Shown here piece by piece: positions 47,576 to 57,554 of a stretch of DNA of 64,000 nucleotides. Positions within the stretch are counted from its first letter, which is position 1; each line of letters starts with the position of its first letter. The notes beneath the pieces were generated by a model. The model saw only the letters and a list, made by a program, of their open reading frames with translations, was not told the DNA's origin and searched no databases. The stretch is from Camellia lanceoleosa. Its lineage: Eukaryota; Streptophyta; Magnoliopsida; Ericales; Theaceae. A program made the translations under genes and the position numbers. The stretch is from assembly GCA_025200525.1 (NCBI GenBank), contig CM045761.1:99486182-99550181 (forward strand), written 5' to 3'.

Positions 47576-50500
47576 ATGGCTAGTCATTTTCCTCACGGCG
47601 GAGGTCCTCCGGGTGCCGGGGATGATTTTGATGTCATGACTCTGGCTCCGAGGGTTTGACCCTTCATTCCCGAGAGGTACGCCCCGCCGGCACACGTTCT
47701 TCCACGGGCCATTTTTCGTCACTTCACTGACTTTAATGAGCGAGCACCCGGAGATTTGCTTCTGCGGAAGCCAGAGTATCACCTCTCCCACGAGGCACGA
47801 GAGGTATTTACTTCGTTTTTTACCTTTTCTGCAACATATTCTGTGTTTTTCATGCACTTCGTGTCTTTGCCAGATTTGTTTGCTCATTTTGAGTAAGCAG
47901 CTTATTTAGAATGTTTAGTTCATGACACAGCATCCTATTTGCATTCTGAACACACAATTCAATCACTTGTATTTCTGAACACTGGGCCCATAAATTGATT
48001 GTGGACGCACGACACACACTGGTAGGAAATTGAACACACGGCCTAATACTTGAATTCTGAGATGAACACACACAGTCCATTCTTTGATGTCGAACACACA
48101 GTTCATTATTGAGGTGAACACACGGCACACACTGATTGAGAGTTGAACACGTAGCCCAAACATTTGAGATGAACACGCAGCCCATATTTTGATGTCGAAC
48201 ACACAGCTCGTCGTTGAGGTGAACACACGGCACACACTGAATGAGAGTTTGAACACACGGCACACACTGATTGAGAGTTTGAACACGCAGCCCAAATTGA
48301 AGGTGAACACGCAGCACACACTGATTGAGAGTTGAACATGTAGCCCAAACATTTGAGATGAACACGCAGCCCATATTTTGATGTCGAACACACAGCTCGT
48401 CGTTGAGGTGAACACACGGCACACACTGATTGAGAGTAGAACACGCTGCCCTTACTCGGATTTTCTGAACACACAGCCCAAATTGAAAGTGAACACGCAG
48501 CACACATTGATTTAGAGTAGAACACACAGTTCGCTTACTTTACTTCGCACGCAGCCTTTTTACTTGCACACAGCTTATTTATTTCATTTACACACAGCTC
48601 ATTGATTTTATATTGGCACATGTATTGATTCTGAATGCAGGTTGGTTCTCGCACTGTGCGGGGATACGGCTCTACCGCTGCTAGAGATTGGTATGCTGAG
48701 CTCCCGGAGGCTGTCCGAGATTTAGTTGATTTGGCGGGGTTCGGGTCCTTCTGCGTTGGGTTATCGCGTTGTCCTGCCAGGAGGACACTGATGGCAGCTT
48801 TGGTGGAGAGATGGTGGGACACCACCAACTCTTTTCATTTTTCCGCCACTGGGGATTTGACTATGACCCCGCTGGATTTTGCTGTATTGACTAGCCTGGA
48901 CATAGGAGGTTGGCCCATTCCTTACGACGAGGACATGGGCGAATGGGAGGCCGCTTGGATACATTTCTTTGAGGGGCCCGCTTTGTTGATAGAGCTTCAG
49001 GGAGAGTCCGATACACCTGGTTCTCTTCCCATTTTCGAAGGGAGGGGATGGAGCCCGAGACTCCTGAGGAGGCAGAGCAGTACGCCTGTGGTTTTCTTAT
49101 GTTCTTCTTCGGGACTACTCTATTTGCCGATAGAGGGAACACGGTTGTATACTCATTGAACGCCTGGTGGACCTATCACAGTCGAGTGATGACTGGGTGG
49201 CGGCCTTGGCTACCCTTCTTGCTACATGAGCGCGACCTCCCGCTGGCAGGGAGACTTACTTGGCGGTTATTGGAGAGCCTGGGAGGTACTTTCTGTCCTT
49301 TTGATTTACATTTCTGCTCCTCATCACTTGTACATTGCACACATAATGCACTTTACACTCTGTATTTTGCCCTCAGCACTTTGTATTTACATTCTACACT
49401 ACTTTCCTCAGTTATGGGTCTACGTATATTTCCCGACGTTAGCCCCAGAGTTGGTGGTGGCAGGGCCCCTCATGACCCCGTACTCACTGGTATTCGAGGG
49501 CCAGCATCGGCCGAGACCCCGAGAGACTCTCTTTTATCTACGGTAGTATTTTGACACTGTGCGGACGACGGAGGTATTTCAGAACTCTCAGTCCCTTCCG
49601 TTTTCATCTTTGATCTGCCCCGTATATTCCCAATTTCTGATTGGTTTATGCACTAGTTATCCGCAGATTACATGGCAGCCCTGGGCGCCCTTGGGTAATG
49701 GTCTCCGATTTCAGTATGCCGGAGGATCGGGCACCTCGATCTGAGATCCTACTCGAAGGACGGTTGGTAGAGCATGGTTTTACGGGGAACGCTTTTTCGT
49801 CGGTATGGGGTACACTTCTCAAGACCCTCATGACACCCCGGTCGATTATGACCGATAGGCTCTCTTCGGGATGTTGTTAGTGCTATCTTTGAGCGATGCT
49901 TTGCTACATCTTGAGGAGGGGACTATGCCACTTATCGCCACGTATGTCGATGCCTCCTTGACGGAGTGTGTACTCCGTCACCGAGGCTCGGTGTGCCATC
50001 TTCGAGTCGGGCTCGTGCTACTGAATATCCCTTCCAAAGCGGCGAAATTACGTCTAGAGGTAAGGGTCGGTTCCCCCGATCCCTCCGACTCTTCATCATC
50101 CTGGGTGGCCAGACATGCCGACCGAGTTGACGAGTTAGCGATTTGGGGCTCCTTACCAGGTCCCGCTAGAGCCTCCCCTTCCTGACCATAGATATGTCAA
50201 AGATTCTGATTCACCACCGGTATGCTTTACAGCTTTGATTTATCAATCGGATACTTGGACATTCATTCCTTTACTGATGGTTTTGCATTTGTATCTGCAG
50301 CCTCCTGTTGAGTACGTGGATGAGATGCTTGGAGTGATGGCCGCATTTGAGGGCATGATCCTGCGGAGGGAGGCTCAGCTGGCTATTATGGGTGTGCAGG
50401 TACTGTTCATCTTTCTCGCATTTATCATATTTCTGATGACACGCTGGTTTTGAACATTCTACTGCATTGATAGGCTATTTGTGTAGAACACATCTGACAC

Positions 50501-50940
50501 ACACCCCACTCACATACTGTACTTGCATCTGATTTTCATATTTGAACTGATGTATTGAGCTCTTCACTTTCAGATGCCTCCTGTATATGCTCACGCCATG
50601 GCCGACCACCGACCTTCTCAGGAGGTCGATCGTCTGGACCTTTTCGTATTTGGGCCATCTGGGCCCTTCGGTGGGCCATCCAGGCCTTTCCGAGGAGCTC
50701 GATGAGGTCCTCTCATGAGCGAGGCACATATTATAGGCGGAGCCGATGAGGATGAGGAGGAGGAGGTCGCAGATTGTCAGTCAGAGACATCCGCTGAGGA
50801 GGGGGATTCCGGTCTTGGTTCCGGGAGCGGAGGCGGTGAGGGCATCCGAGGATGGCGACTCGGCCGGATGATGATGGTGGTGCAGAGGTTGTCTCGCAGA
50901 AGAGGATGAGGAAGGCCTCTCATTCCCGCTCCCGAGGATA
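47576..50940 (+). pseudogene. Antisense PMD-like gene, intron-bearing, broken
   Basis: It is encoded opposite to gag-pol. Blocks separated by GT-AG gaps follow plant mobile domain (PMD, aminotransferase-like) order. These are 47576-47803, 48641-49285 (WYAELPEAVRDL, then TMTPLDFAVLTSLDIGGWPI), 49412-49573 (LWVYVYFPTLAPEL), from 49667 (ITWQPWAPLG), about 50302-50399 (a helical VEYVDEMLGVMAAFEG block), and an acidic tail near 50730-50800. Exons 1 and 3 are whole codons, supporting real introns. Breaks are TGA at 47657, TAG at 49544 and frameshifts near 49040 and 49700. PMD proteins of the MAIN/MAIL1 type act in gene and transposon silencing; PMDs are also known inside transposons. No product is expected from this copy. 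Exon limits after 49700 are tentative. Confidence 0.72.
47900..48600. repeat. Minisatellite in the PMD-like gene's first intron
   Basis: The word GAACACRCRGC(C/A)CA recurs about twenty times. Two longer units of roughly 190 bases (about 48116-48300 and 48303-48490) repeat a fixed order of 'actgattgagagttgaacac', 'catttgagatgaacacg' and 'tttgatgtcgaacacacagc' blocks. The array lies wholly within the 837-base intron 47804-48640. Minus-strand frames stay open across it (up to 225 codons), an effect of repetition. Confidence 0.85.
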
Positions 50941-51690
50941 TTGATGCTGCTGCTTCCTGCTTTATTTTCCTTTTTGCTAGTAGTTTGTAGCACTTTGCAT
51001 ATTGTTAGGCAGTTTTATTTTCTGTAAAACTTGTACCTTTATTTGTAAAAGGAAATATGATGGGGTGAAACAGCTTTTTGAAAAAGTGTTGTATTTTTAT
51101 GCTCTCAGCATCGCATCGCATCATTTTGCACAAAAATGGGATTGAATGGAAATGTGCACTGTGTATTTACCGGGTCAGGTAATGAACCGACGCAACAAAT
51201 CAAACAACTCGACTCACTAAGAAATAACAGAATCTTAGCAAGTTTACAACTCGATAAGCAAAATACAACAATGTTAACGACTCGATAAACAAGACTTAAC
51301 AAAATTGCGTAAACAAAGAGTAACAACTCAAAACAAAAAATACGACAGCTCGACAAAACTTACAACTCTATAAACAAAACGACAACTCGATAAGCAAAAA
51401 TTATAACTTGATAAACAAAACAAAGCGTACTTCGGACGGTCTGGGCAACGGAATGCATCCGAAACAGAGGGAAATGGAGGCCTTTGATACATCCGATGCT
51501 TGGAAATGCCTGGAACTTTCCTCTGGAGGGCAAAACAGGACCAAAGGCATACATTGGAGCATGGCCGGCAAGTTTTTTGTATCTGAGGGGAAAAATGTGG
51601 CCGACCAGCTAGAAAAGGTGGCCGGCCGGCCACTTATTTCAGCAGCCGTCAAATTTTTGACACGTGTCCCCTGAATAGTGTCCCATCCTC
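50941..51690. other. Spacer between the two antisense genes
   Basis: It holds a likely 3' UTR of the PMD-like gene, then a loose tandem array (51195-51420) of 'acaactcgataa(a/g)caaaa' phrases, then the promoter region of the next gene. No ORF is supported. Confidence 0.5.
51616..51633. promoter_or_regulatory. GGCCGGCC palindrome block before DUF7745-like gene
   Basis: Third identical copy of the 18-base block, 58 bases before the TATA box at 51691. Confidence 0.6.
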
Positions 51691-51698
51691 TATAAAAG
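51691..51698 (+). promoter_or_regulatory. TATA box of the DUF7745-like gene
   Basis: TATAAAAG on plus, with the first ATG at 51746. Transcription would begin near 51725, giving a very short leader. It reads opposite to the element's own transcript. Confidence 0.7.
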
Positions 51699-51745
51699 CT
51701 CCAACCTCGGGACTCATTCATTTCATCACTGCTTTGCACAAAAAA

Positions 51746-52990
51746 ATGGAGGCATTTCTCATAGAAAATCTCACATCTTGGATCTCTTCTCTAGATGGCT
51801 CGGAAAAGTTGAATTTCCGAGGTTTCGGCTTGAATGCACTATTCCCACTGAGCCGCACTTTCCATTCCTCCATGCCGCGGCGAGGTTTTGGAACCCAGTG
51901 ACGCATGTTTTCAGCTTCAGCGGGCAAGAGGTATGTCCAACTTTCGAAGATTTTCAGGTTTTGATGGAATCTGAACGCTGTGAAGAAATTCTGCCTCAAT
52001 TTCGCTTTGGCCACGCCCAAGCTTTAGGGGAAATGTGTGGGCTCACCATGCATGATGCTCGGTCTCTGATCTGCAACGGGGAACTGGACGTTCTCGGCTT
52101 GATCCATCGCTTCGATCTTTGGCGGCGCGGCAACCATTATTGGCAAGGCTTTTGCAACACGCCCTTTGCTTGTGTATGCTATCCCACTTTCGCTCACTTG
52201 ATTTGGTGGATCTAGCATCCGTCTGGTTGAAGTTGCTCACGGCTTGAGAGAAGGAAAGAGCTGTATTGCTATGACACTGGCCGAGACGCTGATGGGTTTG
52301 GATGCTTTCTATCGCCGGGAGACGACCAGATTTGCAAGGAGTCCACTATTGCTACAGGTAATGCCTCTCACCCAATCTCGCATATATATTTGCTCACATC
52401 CCTCGGCCCTCAGGCTCGGTTTTTCTCACAAAACCCTTTTCTTACTTTTCTCTCATCGCACATCTCTCTATTCTTTATTCTCTCATTTTTCATCCCTCTC
52501 CAAGTATGGTTGATGGATAAATTGCAGGTTGTGGACTCTTGTCCAGCCTACTCAGCCCGCGGCTACTTCTTTCGCCAACGTTTAGTTGATGCCCCTGATG
52601 AAAGGTGGTGGTTCGACTGGATGTGCAACTTGTCTGCAGATCGCATTGCTTGGCGCTGCCCTTGGCTCAATCTCCCAGCAATGGGTTATAACATGTCCTG
52701 GCTGATCGAGATTCAGTTAATTGGTCTGACCCACTGTGTATTCTACTTTCCGTTCCGGTTCCTGCGTCAGTTTGGTCATGATCAGACTTGCCCACGGAGG
52801 ATTGAGTATCATCGCTTTCGGTCGGCGCTAACTTTTCGATATGCCGGCATGGAGGACTAGAGAACTCGACCCCGCCCTACTTTCAAGCGCACTTTGTCGG
52901 CGAGTCTTTGGGATTGGCTCAATGAGGAGGCCTGAGACCGGGCCTAACAGCATCGAGAGGCTTCGACTAGCTCTGGGAGGCGCGAGGACA
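51746..52990 (+). pseudogene. Antisense DUF7745-like gene, broken
   Basis: The main block (51778-52215) contains HAAARFWNPVTHVFSFSG and CPTFEDFQVLMESERCEEIL, the pattern of plant DUF7745 proteins (a domain of unknown function frequent in repeat-rich regions). A second block (52244-52358) contains MTLAETLMGLDAFYRRE. After a possible intron of about 170 bases (donor gtaatg at 52359, acceptor ...attgcag ending 52528) comes a C-terminal block with RWWFDWMCNLSADRIAWRCP. The first ATG after the TATA box (51746) is out of frame with the main block. A TAG at 52858 is followed by more coding-like sequence with further stops (TGA, TAA). The gene lies opposite to gag-pol, downstream of the PMD-like gene. 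Function unknown. Confidence 0.65.
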
Positions 52991-53687
52991 CTGACTTGAC
53001 TATGCCCTAGATTTATTGCTTTATTAGTACTTTCAAGTTTTCATTATGAGTGTCATAAAAAGCAACTTCAATTGTATGCAAGAGCAGGAGAACTCTGTTT
53101 TGAAATCAATGAAATTGAAGGTTGTGGTACTGAAAATTTTTCGCTTTGGTCCAAAAATGGTCTTAGTTGTGAAAAGATTAATTTGAACAAAGTCAACTTT
53201 TATTAAAACTTTTCAAAACTATTTTCGATATGGATCAAAACTGGACACGCCTAAGATCTGTCACTGAGATGCACAACCCCGGATCCTAGCAACTGGAAAG
53301 TTGCCCCTAGTTTGAATAGTACCGCGACACTGTGTGGCAACGGAAAGTTGCCCCTAGTCTGAATAGTACTATACCGGAGATCGCGATGAGTGCTGATGGA
53401 CAAAGATGACTGAGATGATTAATATGGACAAAGTTGATCGGGGAAAAGGTTGTGGCTGAACTTCAGAATGAAGCTGCCTACGTATCCCAAGGATAGGAAT
53501 CAAGCCTTACGTAGTTCAGGCTTAGGTTCGCTCGAGTATTTTCACTCTCCTTTTGTGCTCTAACTTTTGCCAAGGCCGCCCTTTGCGGGTTTTCAACCTT
53601 GCGAGCTCAGTTTTTATAATTTCAAATTTTTTTGTGCTCTGAATTTTGCCTAGGTCGCCCTTTCGGGTTTTCGGCCTAGCGAGCCCC
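52991..53687. other. Untranslated region next to pol
   Basis: Two short tandem duplications: 'ggaaagttgcccctagt' at 53296 and 53342 (46-base step), and a longer unit built on 'tttgtgctctgaattttgcc' with 'cgccctttgcgggttttc' at about 53552-53615 and 53630-53690. It lies between the end of the integrase frame and the antisense genes. No ORF is supported. Confidence 0.5.
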
Positions 53688-54101
53688 TCATGGGTAATAT
53701 TTCTTCAACTTGTCCATATTGATCGGTTGTGAGAACTCTAAGCTATCTAGATCCATCAGAACCACAGCTCCACCTGACCAGATTGACTTGATGATGTAGG
53801 GACCAGTCCAATTGGGTTTGAACTTGCCCCTTGGGTCGTGGATGGGAGCTCGGTTGTCTTTGAGTACGAAATCTCCTTCTTTTAAATTCCTGGACTTAAC
53901 CTTCTTATTGAAAGCCCGGGCGATTCTGCGTTGATAACCTTGGACATGGTATAGCGCTTTCAGTCTTCTTTCATCGAAAAGCATAAGTTCCTCAAATCTG
54001 CTCTGCTGCCAATCCGCTTCGGCTATCTGACACTCGGCCAATACTCGTAATGACGGGACCTCAATCTCAATGGGCAAAACGGCCTCCATCCCATAAACCA
54101 A
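53688..54101 (-). pseudogene. Integrase C-terminal region
   Basis: This encodes the integrase C-terminal part, with FNKKVKSRNLKEGDFVLK and the GPY-type module GKFKPNWTGPYIIKSIWSGG, ending KYYP before a stop. The module is a chromatin- or DNA-binding C-terminal domain in Ty3/gypsy integrases. It continues the integrase of the upstream frame (54067-55404) but is separated from it by frame breaks near 54245 and 54115. No chromodomain follows, as expected for Tat elements. Confidence 0.85.
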
Positions 54102-55404
54102 TGAGTACGGAGTCGCCCCAGTAGAAGTTCTGATTGAAGTCCGGTAGCCCCAGCGAGCAGCGGCTTATCCGCCAGATTGAGAGTTTCCACCATCTTCTGC
54201 AAGATGTGCTTGATATTCTTGTTGGCGGCCTCAACCGCTCCATTGGTTTATGTCGATAGGTAGATGACTTATGAAAAGCCACGTTGTATTTTTCCAACAA
54301 GTCTATCACTTCCTTCTTGAAGTGGGAACCATTGTCTGAAATTATTTCGTTTGGGACCCCGTAGCGACAGATGATGTTGTTTCTGATAAATTTTGCGACA
54401 TGCGAAGCTTTCAACACCGCATAAGATTGGGCCTCAACCCACTTTGTGAAATAATCTATCGCTACCAAGATGAACTCATGCCCATTTGATCCCTTCGGCG
54501 TAACAGCTTCGATTACATCAATTCCCCAGATTGAAAATGGCCATGGCGAAGTCATGTTGTACAGCTTTGACGGCGGAATGTTCATGCGATTTGCATGAAT
54601 CTGACATTTGTGGCATCGCCGAACGAAACCAATACAATCCTCCTCCATGGTGGACCAGTAAAAACCCTGTCTGAGGATCTTCCGTGCCAATATTACCCCA
54701 TTCATGTGCGCACCACATTCTCCCCCGTAGATGGATTCCATCGGACGCTTTGACTCTTCGGCATCAATGCACAGTTTATGCATTCCCAGATGACCCATTT
54801 TATACAGTTTACCCCCGCAGATGATGAACTGAACTGCCATTCTCTTGATTGCCCTTTTGTCTTTGGCACTTACCCCTGGCGGGTATGCTTCTTTCTCCAA
54901 GAAGTTCCAAATGTCGTAATACCAGGGGTTTTCGTCCTGAACTTCATCTATAGCGACAATCGACTTGTAAGCAGGTGCAAATTTCTGGTCGATGATGACT
55001 GTACGCATCCAGACTCCACACGGGATGTCTATCATAGAAGATAGAGTTGCTAAAGAATCTGCGAACCTGTTGTTCTCTCTTAGTAGATGAGTAAAACTTA
55101 GCTTCTCAAACTGAGGAATCAGCAAATCCAAGGTCTGGTGATACATCATCATCTTTTCCTCTTTTACTTTCCAGTCTCCTTTAGCTTGAGACACAACAAG
55201 GTTCGAGTCTCCAATGACGTCCAACCGTCTTGCCCCTAGTTCCAGGGTGGCTTCTAGACCAGCAATACACGCCTCATATTCTGCTTCATTGTTCGAGACT
55301 TTGACTCGGAGCTTGAAGGCTAGAGGGATACGGGAATTGTCGGGTGCTATCAGCAACACTCCTATCCCATACCCGTATTGATTTGACGCTCCGTCAAAGT
55401 ACAT
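54067..55404 (-). pseudogene. Second RNase H and integrase core
   Basis: Residues 1-125 form a complete plant-type RNase H with acidic residues D4, E42, D66 and D116 (YFDGA, NNEAEYEA, GDSNLVV, NNRFADSLA). This is the extra RNase H that marks the Tat lineage. Integrase follows: a zinc-binding region with H233, C264 and C267 (RRCHKCQ), where the first His is replaced by Tyr226; then the catalytic aspartates D295 (WGIDVI) and D357 (ISDNGSHF). The frame is lost about 25 residues after D357, before the catalytic Glu. The product would be inactive. The start overlaps the end of the RT frame by 11 bases, in another frame, where a single polyprotein is expected. Confidence 0.88.
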
Positions 55405-57538
55405 AAATCAAGTTTAAATCGTCGATGTGTAAAATGGCTTCATCTGGGAATAAATACTCGACTGCTTCACCCCCTTCCACTGAATGGTCGGCTAAGAACT
55501 CTGCCACTGCCCTTCCTTTAACCGACTTGCGTGTTACATACTTTAGATCAAATTCGGATAGCAACAGCAACCAACGAGCTAGCCTACTCGTAAGTGCTAG
55601 TTTCTCGAAAAGATATTTGATGGGATCAAGTCGTGAAACCAACATTACAGAGTGAGCTAACAGGTAGTGCCGCAGCTTCCTGGTAGCCCATACCAAGGCT
55701 AAGCAAGCATTTTCCAGCGGAGTGTAACGGGTTTCGTACTCTAGCATCTTCTTGCTTAGGTAGTAGATGGCTCTCTCTACCTTGTCTTCTGATTCTTGTG
55801 CAAGCATGCAGCCCATTGTAGTTTCAGTTACTGACAGATACAAAATCAACGGTTTCCCTGGTTCTAGTGGTGACAACACGGGCGGGTTCTGTAAATATTC
55901 TTTAATTTGTTCAAATGCAGCTTGACATCGGTCGTCCCATTGGAACTTCTTTCCTTTCTTGAGGAGGCCAAAAAGTGGTTCACAAGTCAAGGTTAATTTT
56001 GAGATAAACCGTCTTATGAATTGCACTTTACCGAGAAAGCCTCGCACCTCCTTTTCAGTCCTTGGTGGTGGCATTTCTAGGATGGCCTTGATTTTGGAAG
56101 GGTCGACCTCGATGCCCCTTTGTGTAATCAGAAACCCCAGCATTTTTCCCGCTGTAACACCGAATGTACGTTTCTGAGGGTTTAGCCGCAACCGGAACTC
56201 CCTGATCCTTTGAAAAAACTTGTGCAAGGCGGTGTAGTGGCCCTCTCTTTTCTTGGACTTGACAATCATGTCGTCCACATACACCTCAACCTCTTTGTGG
56301 ATCATATCATGTAATATTGTGGTCGCGGCCCATTGATAAGTAGCTCCAGCATTCTTCAACCCAAACGGCATGACTCTATAGCAGTATGTCCACCACGGGG
56401 TGGTGAATGCAGTTTTTTCCCGGTCTTCTGGTGCCATTACTATCTGGTTGTAGCCTGAGAAGCCATCCATAAACGAAAACAATGCGTGCCCTGCTGTAAA
56501 ATCCACCAACTCATCAATATGCGGTAAGGGAAAGTCGTCCTTCGGACTAGCTCGGTTCAAATCCCTGAAGTCCACGCATACTCGGATCCTGCCATCCTTC
56601 TTCGGCACCGGAACAATGTTGGCCAACCAAGTCGGATATTCTGATACCAGCAGGAAGCCTGCGTCGATTTGCTTGGTGACCTCTTCCTTAATTTTGAGAG
56701 CCCAGTCCGGGCGGATCCTCCTGAGTTTCTGCTTGACAGGTCGGGCCTCGGGGTCAAGGGGGATCCGATGCTGTACAATCTTAGGATCGATTCCAGGCAT
56801 GTCTTCGTAGGACCACGCGAAAACATCTTTGAAATCTTTTAATAAAGCGACTAAGCGCTCGCGTTCCGCCGAAGACAACGTGGACCCGATCTGGACCAGC
56901 CGCGGGTCCTCCTCAGTACCAATGTTCACGGTAGTGATTTCGTCCACTAGGGGTTTAACAAATCTTTCCTTCTCTTGCTCAATTAATCGTTGCAAAACCG
57001 AAGGAACTTCGTCCTCGTCGTTTTCAAAATTTTGAAAGTCTGAATTAATGCAATAAATTAAGGGCACAGAAAAGTACTCAGGATCCACAGTTACTTGATT
57101 CTCATTAGGCTCATCCAAATCGTCCGATTCATTTACAATAGACTCAAATGAAAAGGAAAAAGACGACCTAGACAGGACTGTGGCATCCGGGTTAACATCC
57201 CCAGGAGTACCAGACTCAGACTCAGTCGAGCTGGAATCTGATTCCGACTCACAAGACTCGGTGGAATCAGATTCCGGCTCACTACTTTGATCTTTGGACG
57301 GACAAAATCCCTCCTCGTATTGCCAAGTGAGAGAGGGTGCGACAGATGCATCCAAGATAGCTGCTGGTTGGCTCGCAGCCGTTTCATCCCCAATCATGGA
57401 AACCACGAAGTTATCCCCCAAGCAGTTATGGTCGATCGGAGGATCAGAGAGTAGACATGCCAGCGCTACCCCCATTTCAAATTTCAGGCCCTCGAGATTC
57501 ATTGCCTTACCTTTGCTCAACCTCGGTGATGGGTGCAT
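55394..57538 (-). CDS. Reverse transcriptase and first RNase H
   Basis: 714 codons. Residues 80-145 are Ser/Glu-rich and look like a spacer. The RT domain spans about 270-470: VPKKDGRIRVCVDFRDLN near 311-328, FMDGFSGYNQI with the first catalytic Asp near 358, PFGLKNAGATYQ near 391-402, and the YVDD box at 420-423. The connection and first RNase H follow (about 470-700). In the latter the usual catalytic Asp in LYLSVT(D) is Glu (VTETT), fitting the degenerate ancestral RNase H of Tat elements. It is the best preserved part of the element. The frame break at its N-terminus (near 57560) parts it from protease, and at its C-terminus from the second RNase H. Confidence 0.9.
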   Translation of the reverse strand: MHPSPRLSKGKAMNLEGLKFEMGVALACLLSDPPIDHNCLGDNFVVSMIGDETAASQPAAILDASVAPSLTWQYEEGFCPSKDQSSEPESDSTESCESESDSSSTESESGTPGDVNPDATVLSRSSFSFSFESIVNESDDLDEPNENQVTVDPEYFSVPLIYCINSDFQNFENDEDEVPSVLQRLIEQEKERFVKPLVDEITTVNIGTEEDPRLVQIGSTLSSAERERLVALLKDFKDVFAWSYEDMPGIDPKIVQHRIPLDPEARPVKQKLRRIRPDWALKIKEEVTKQIDAGFLLVSEYPTWLANIVPVPKKDGRIRVCVDFRDLNRASPKDDFPLPHIDELVDFTAGHALFSFMDGFSGYNQIVMAPEDREKTAFTTPWWTYCYRVMPFGLKNAGATYQWAATTILHDMIHKEVEVYVDDMIVKSKKREGHYTALHKFFQRIREFRLRLNPQKRTFGVTAGKMLGFLITQRGIEVDPSKIKAILEMPPPRTEKEVRGFLGKVQFIRRFISKLTLTCEPLFGLLKKGKKFQWDDRCQAAFEQIKEYLQNPPVLSPLEPGKPLILYLSVTETTMGCMLAQESEDKVERAIYYLSKKMLEYETRYTPLENACLALVWATRKLRHYLLAHSVMLVSRLDPIKYLFEKLALTSRLARWLLLLSEFDLKYVTRKSVKGRAVAEFLADHSVEGGEAVEYLFPDEAILHIDDLNLIYVL

Positions 57539-57554
57539 GCGCTTCGTGGCAACG

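Noticed and set aside
47850..48527. A 225-codon minus-strand ORF with Cys/Val-rich repeats
   Set aside because: It spans the minisatellite, and all three frames are open over the same bases, which repetition alone explains. No start context or domain supports it.
48641..49159. PMD-like gene as a host gene interrupted by the retroelement
   Set aside because: It lies wholly inside the element between pol and the polypurine tract, beside a second antisense gene, so it is element cargo.
53688..57538. Endogenous pararetrovirus
   Set aside because: Integrase, LTRs, a polypurine tract and a tRNA-Arg-like primer site are present, and no movement protein is seen; it is an LTR retrotransposon.
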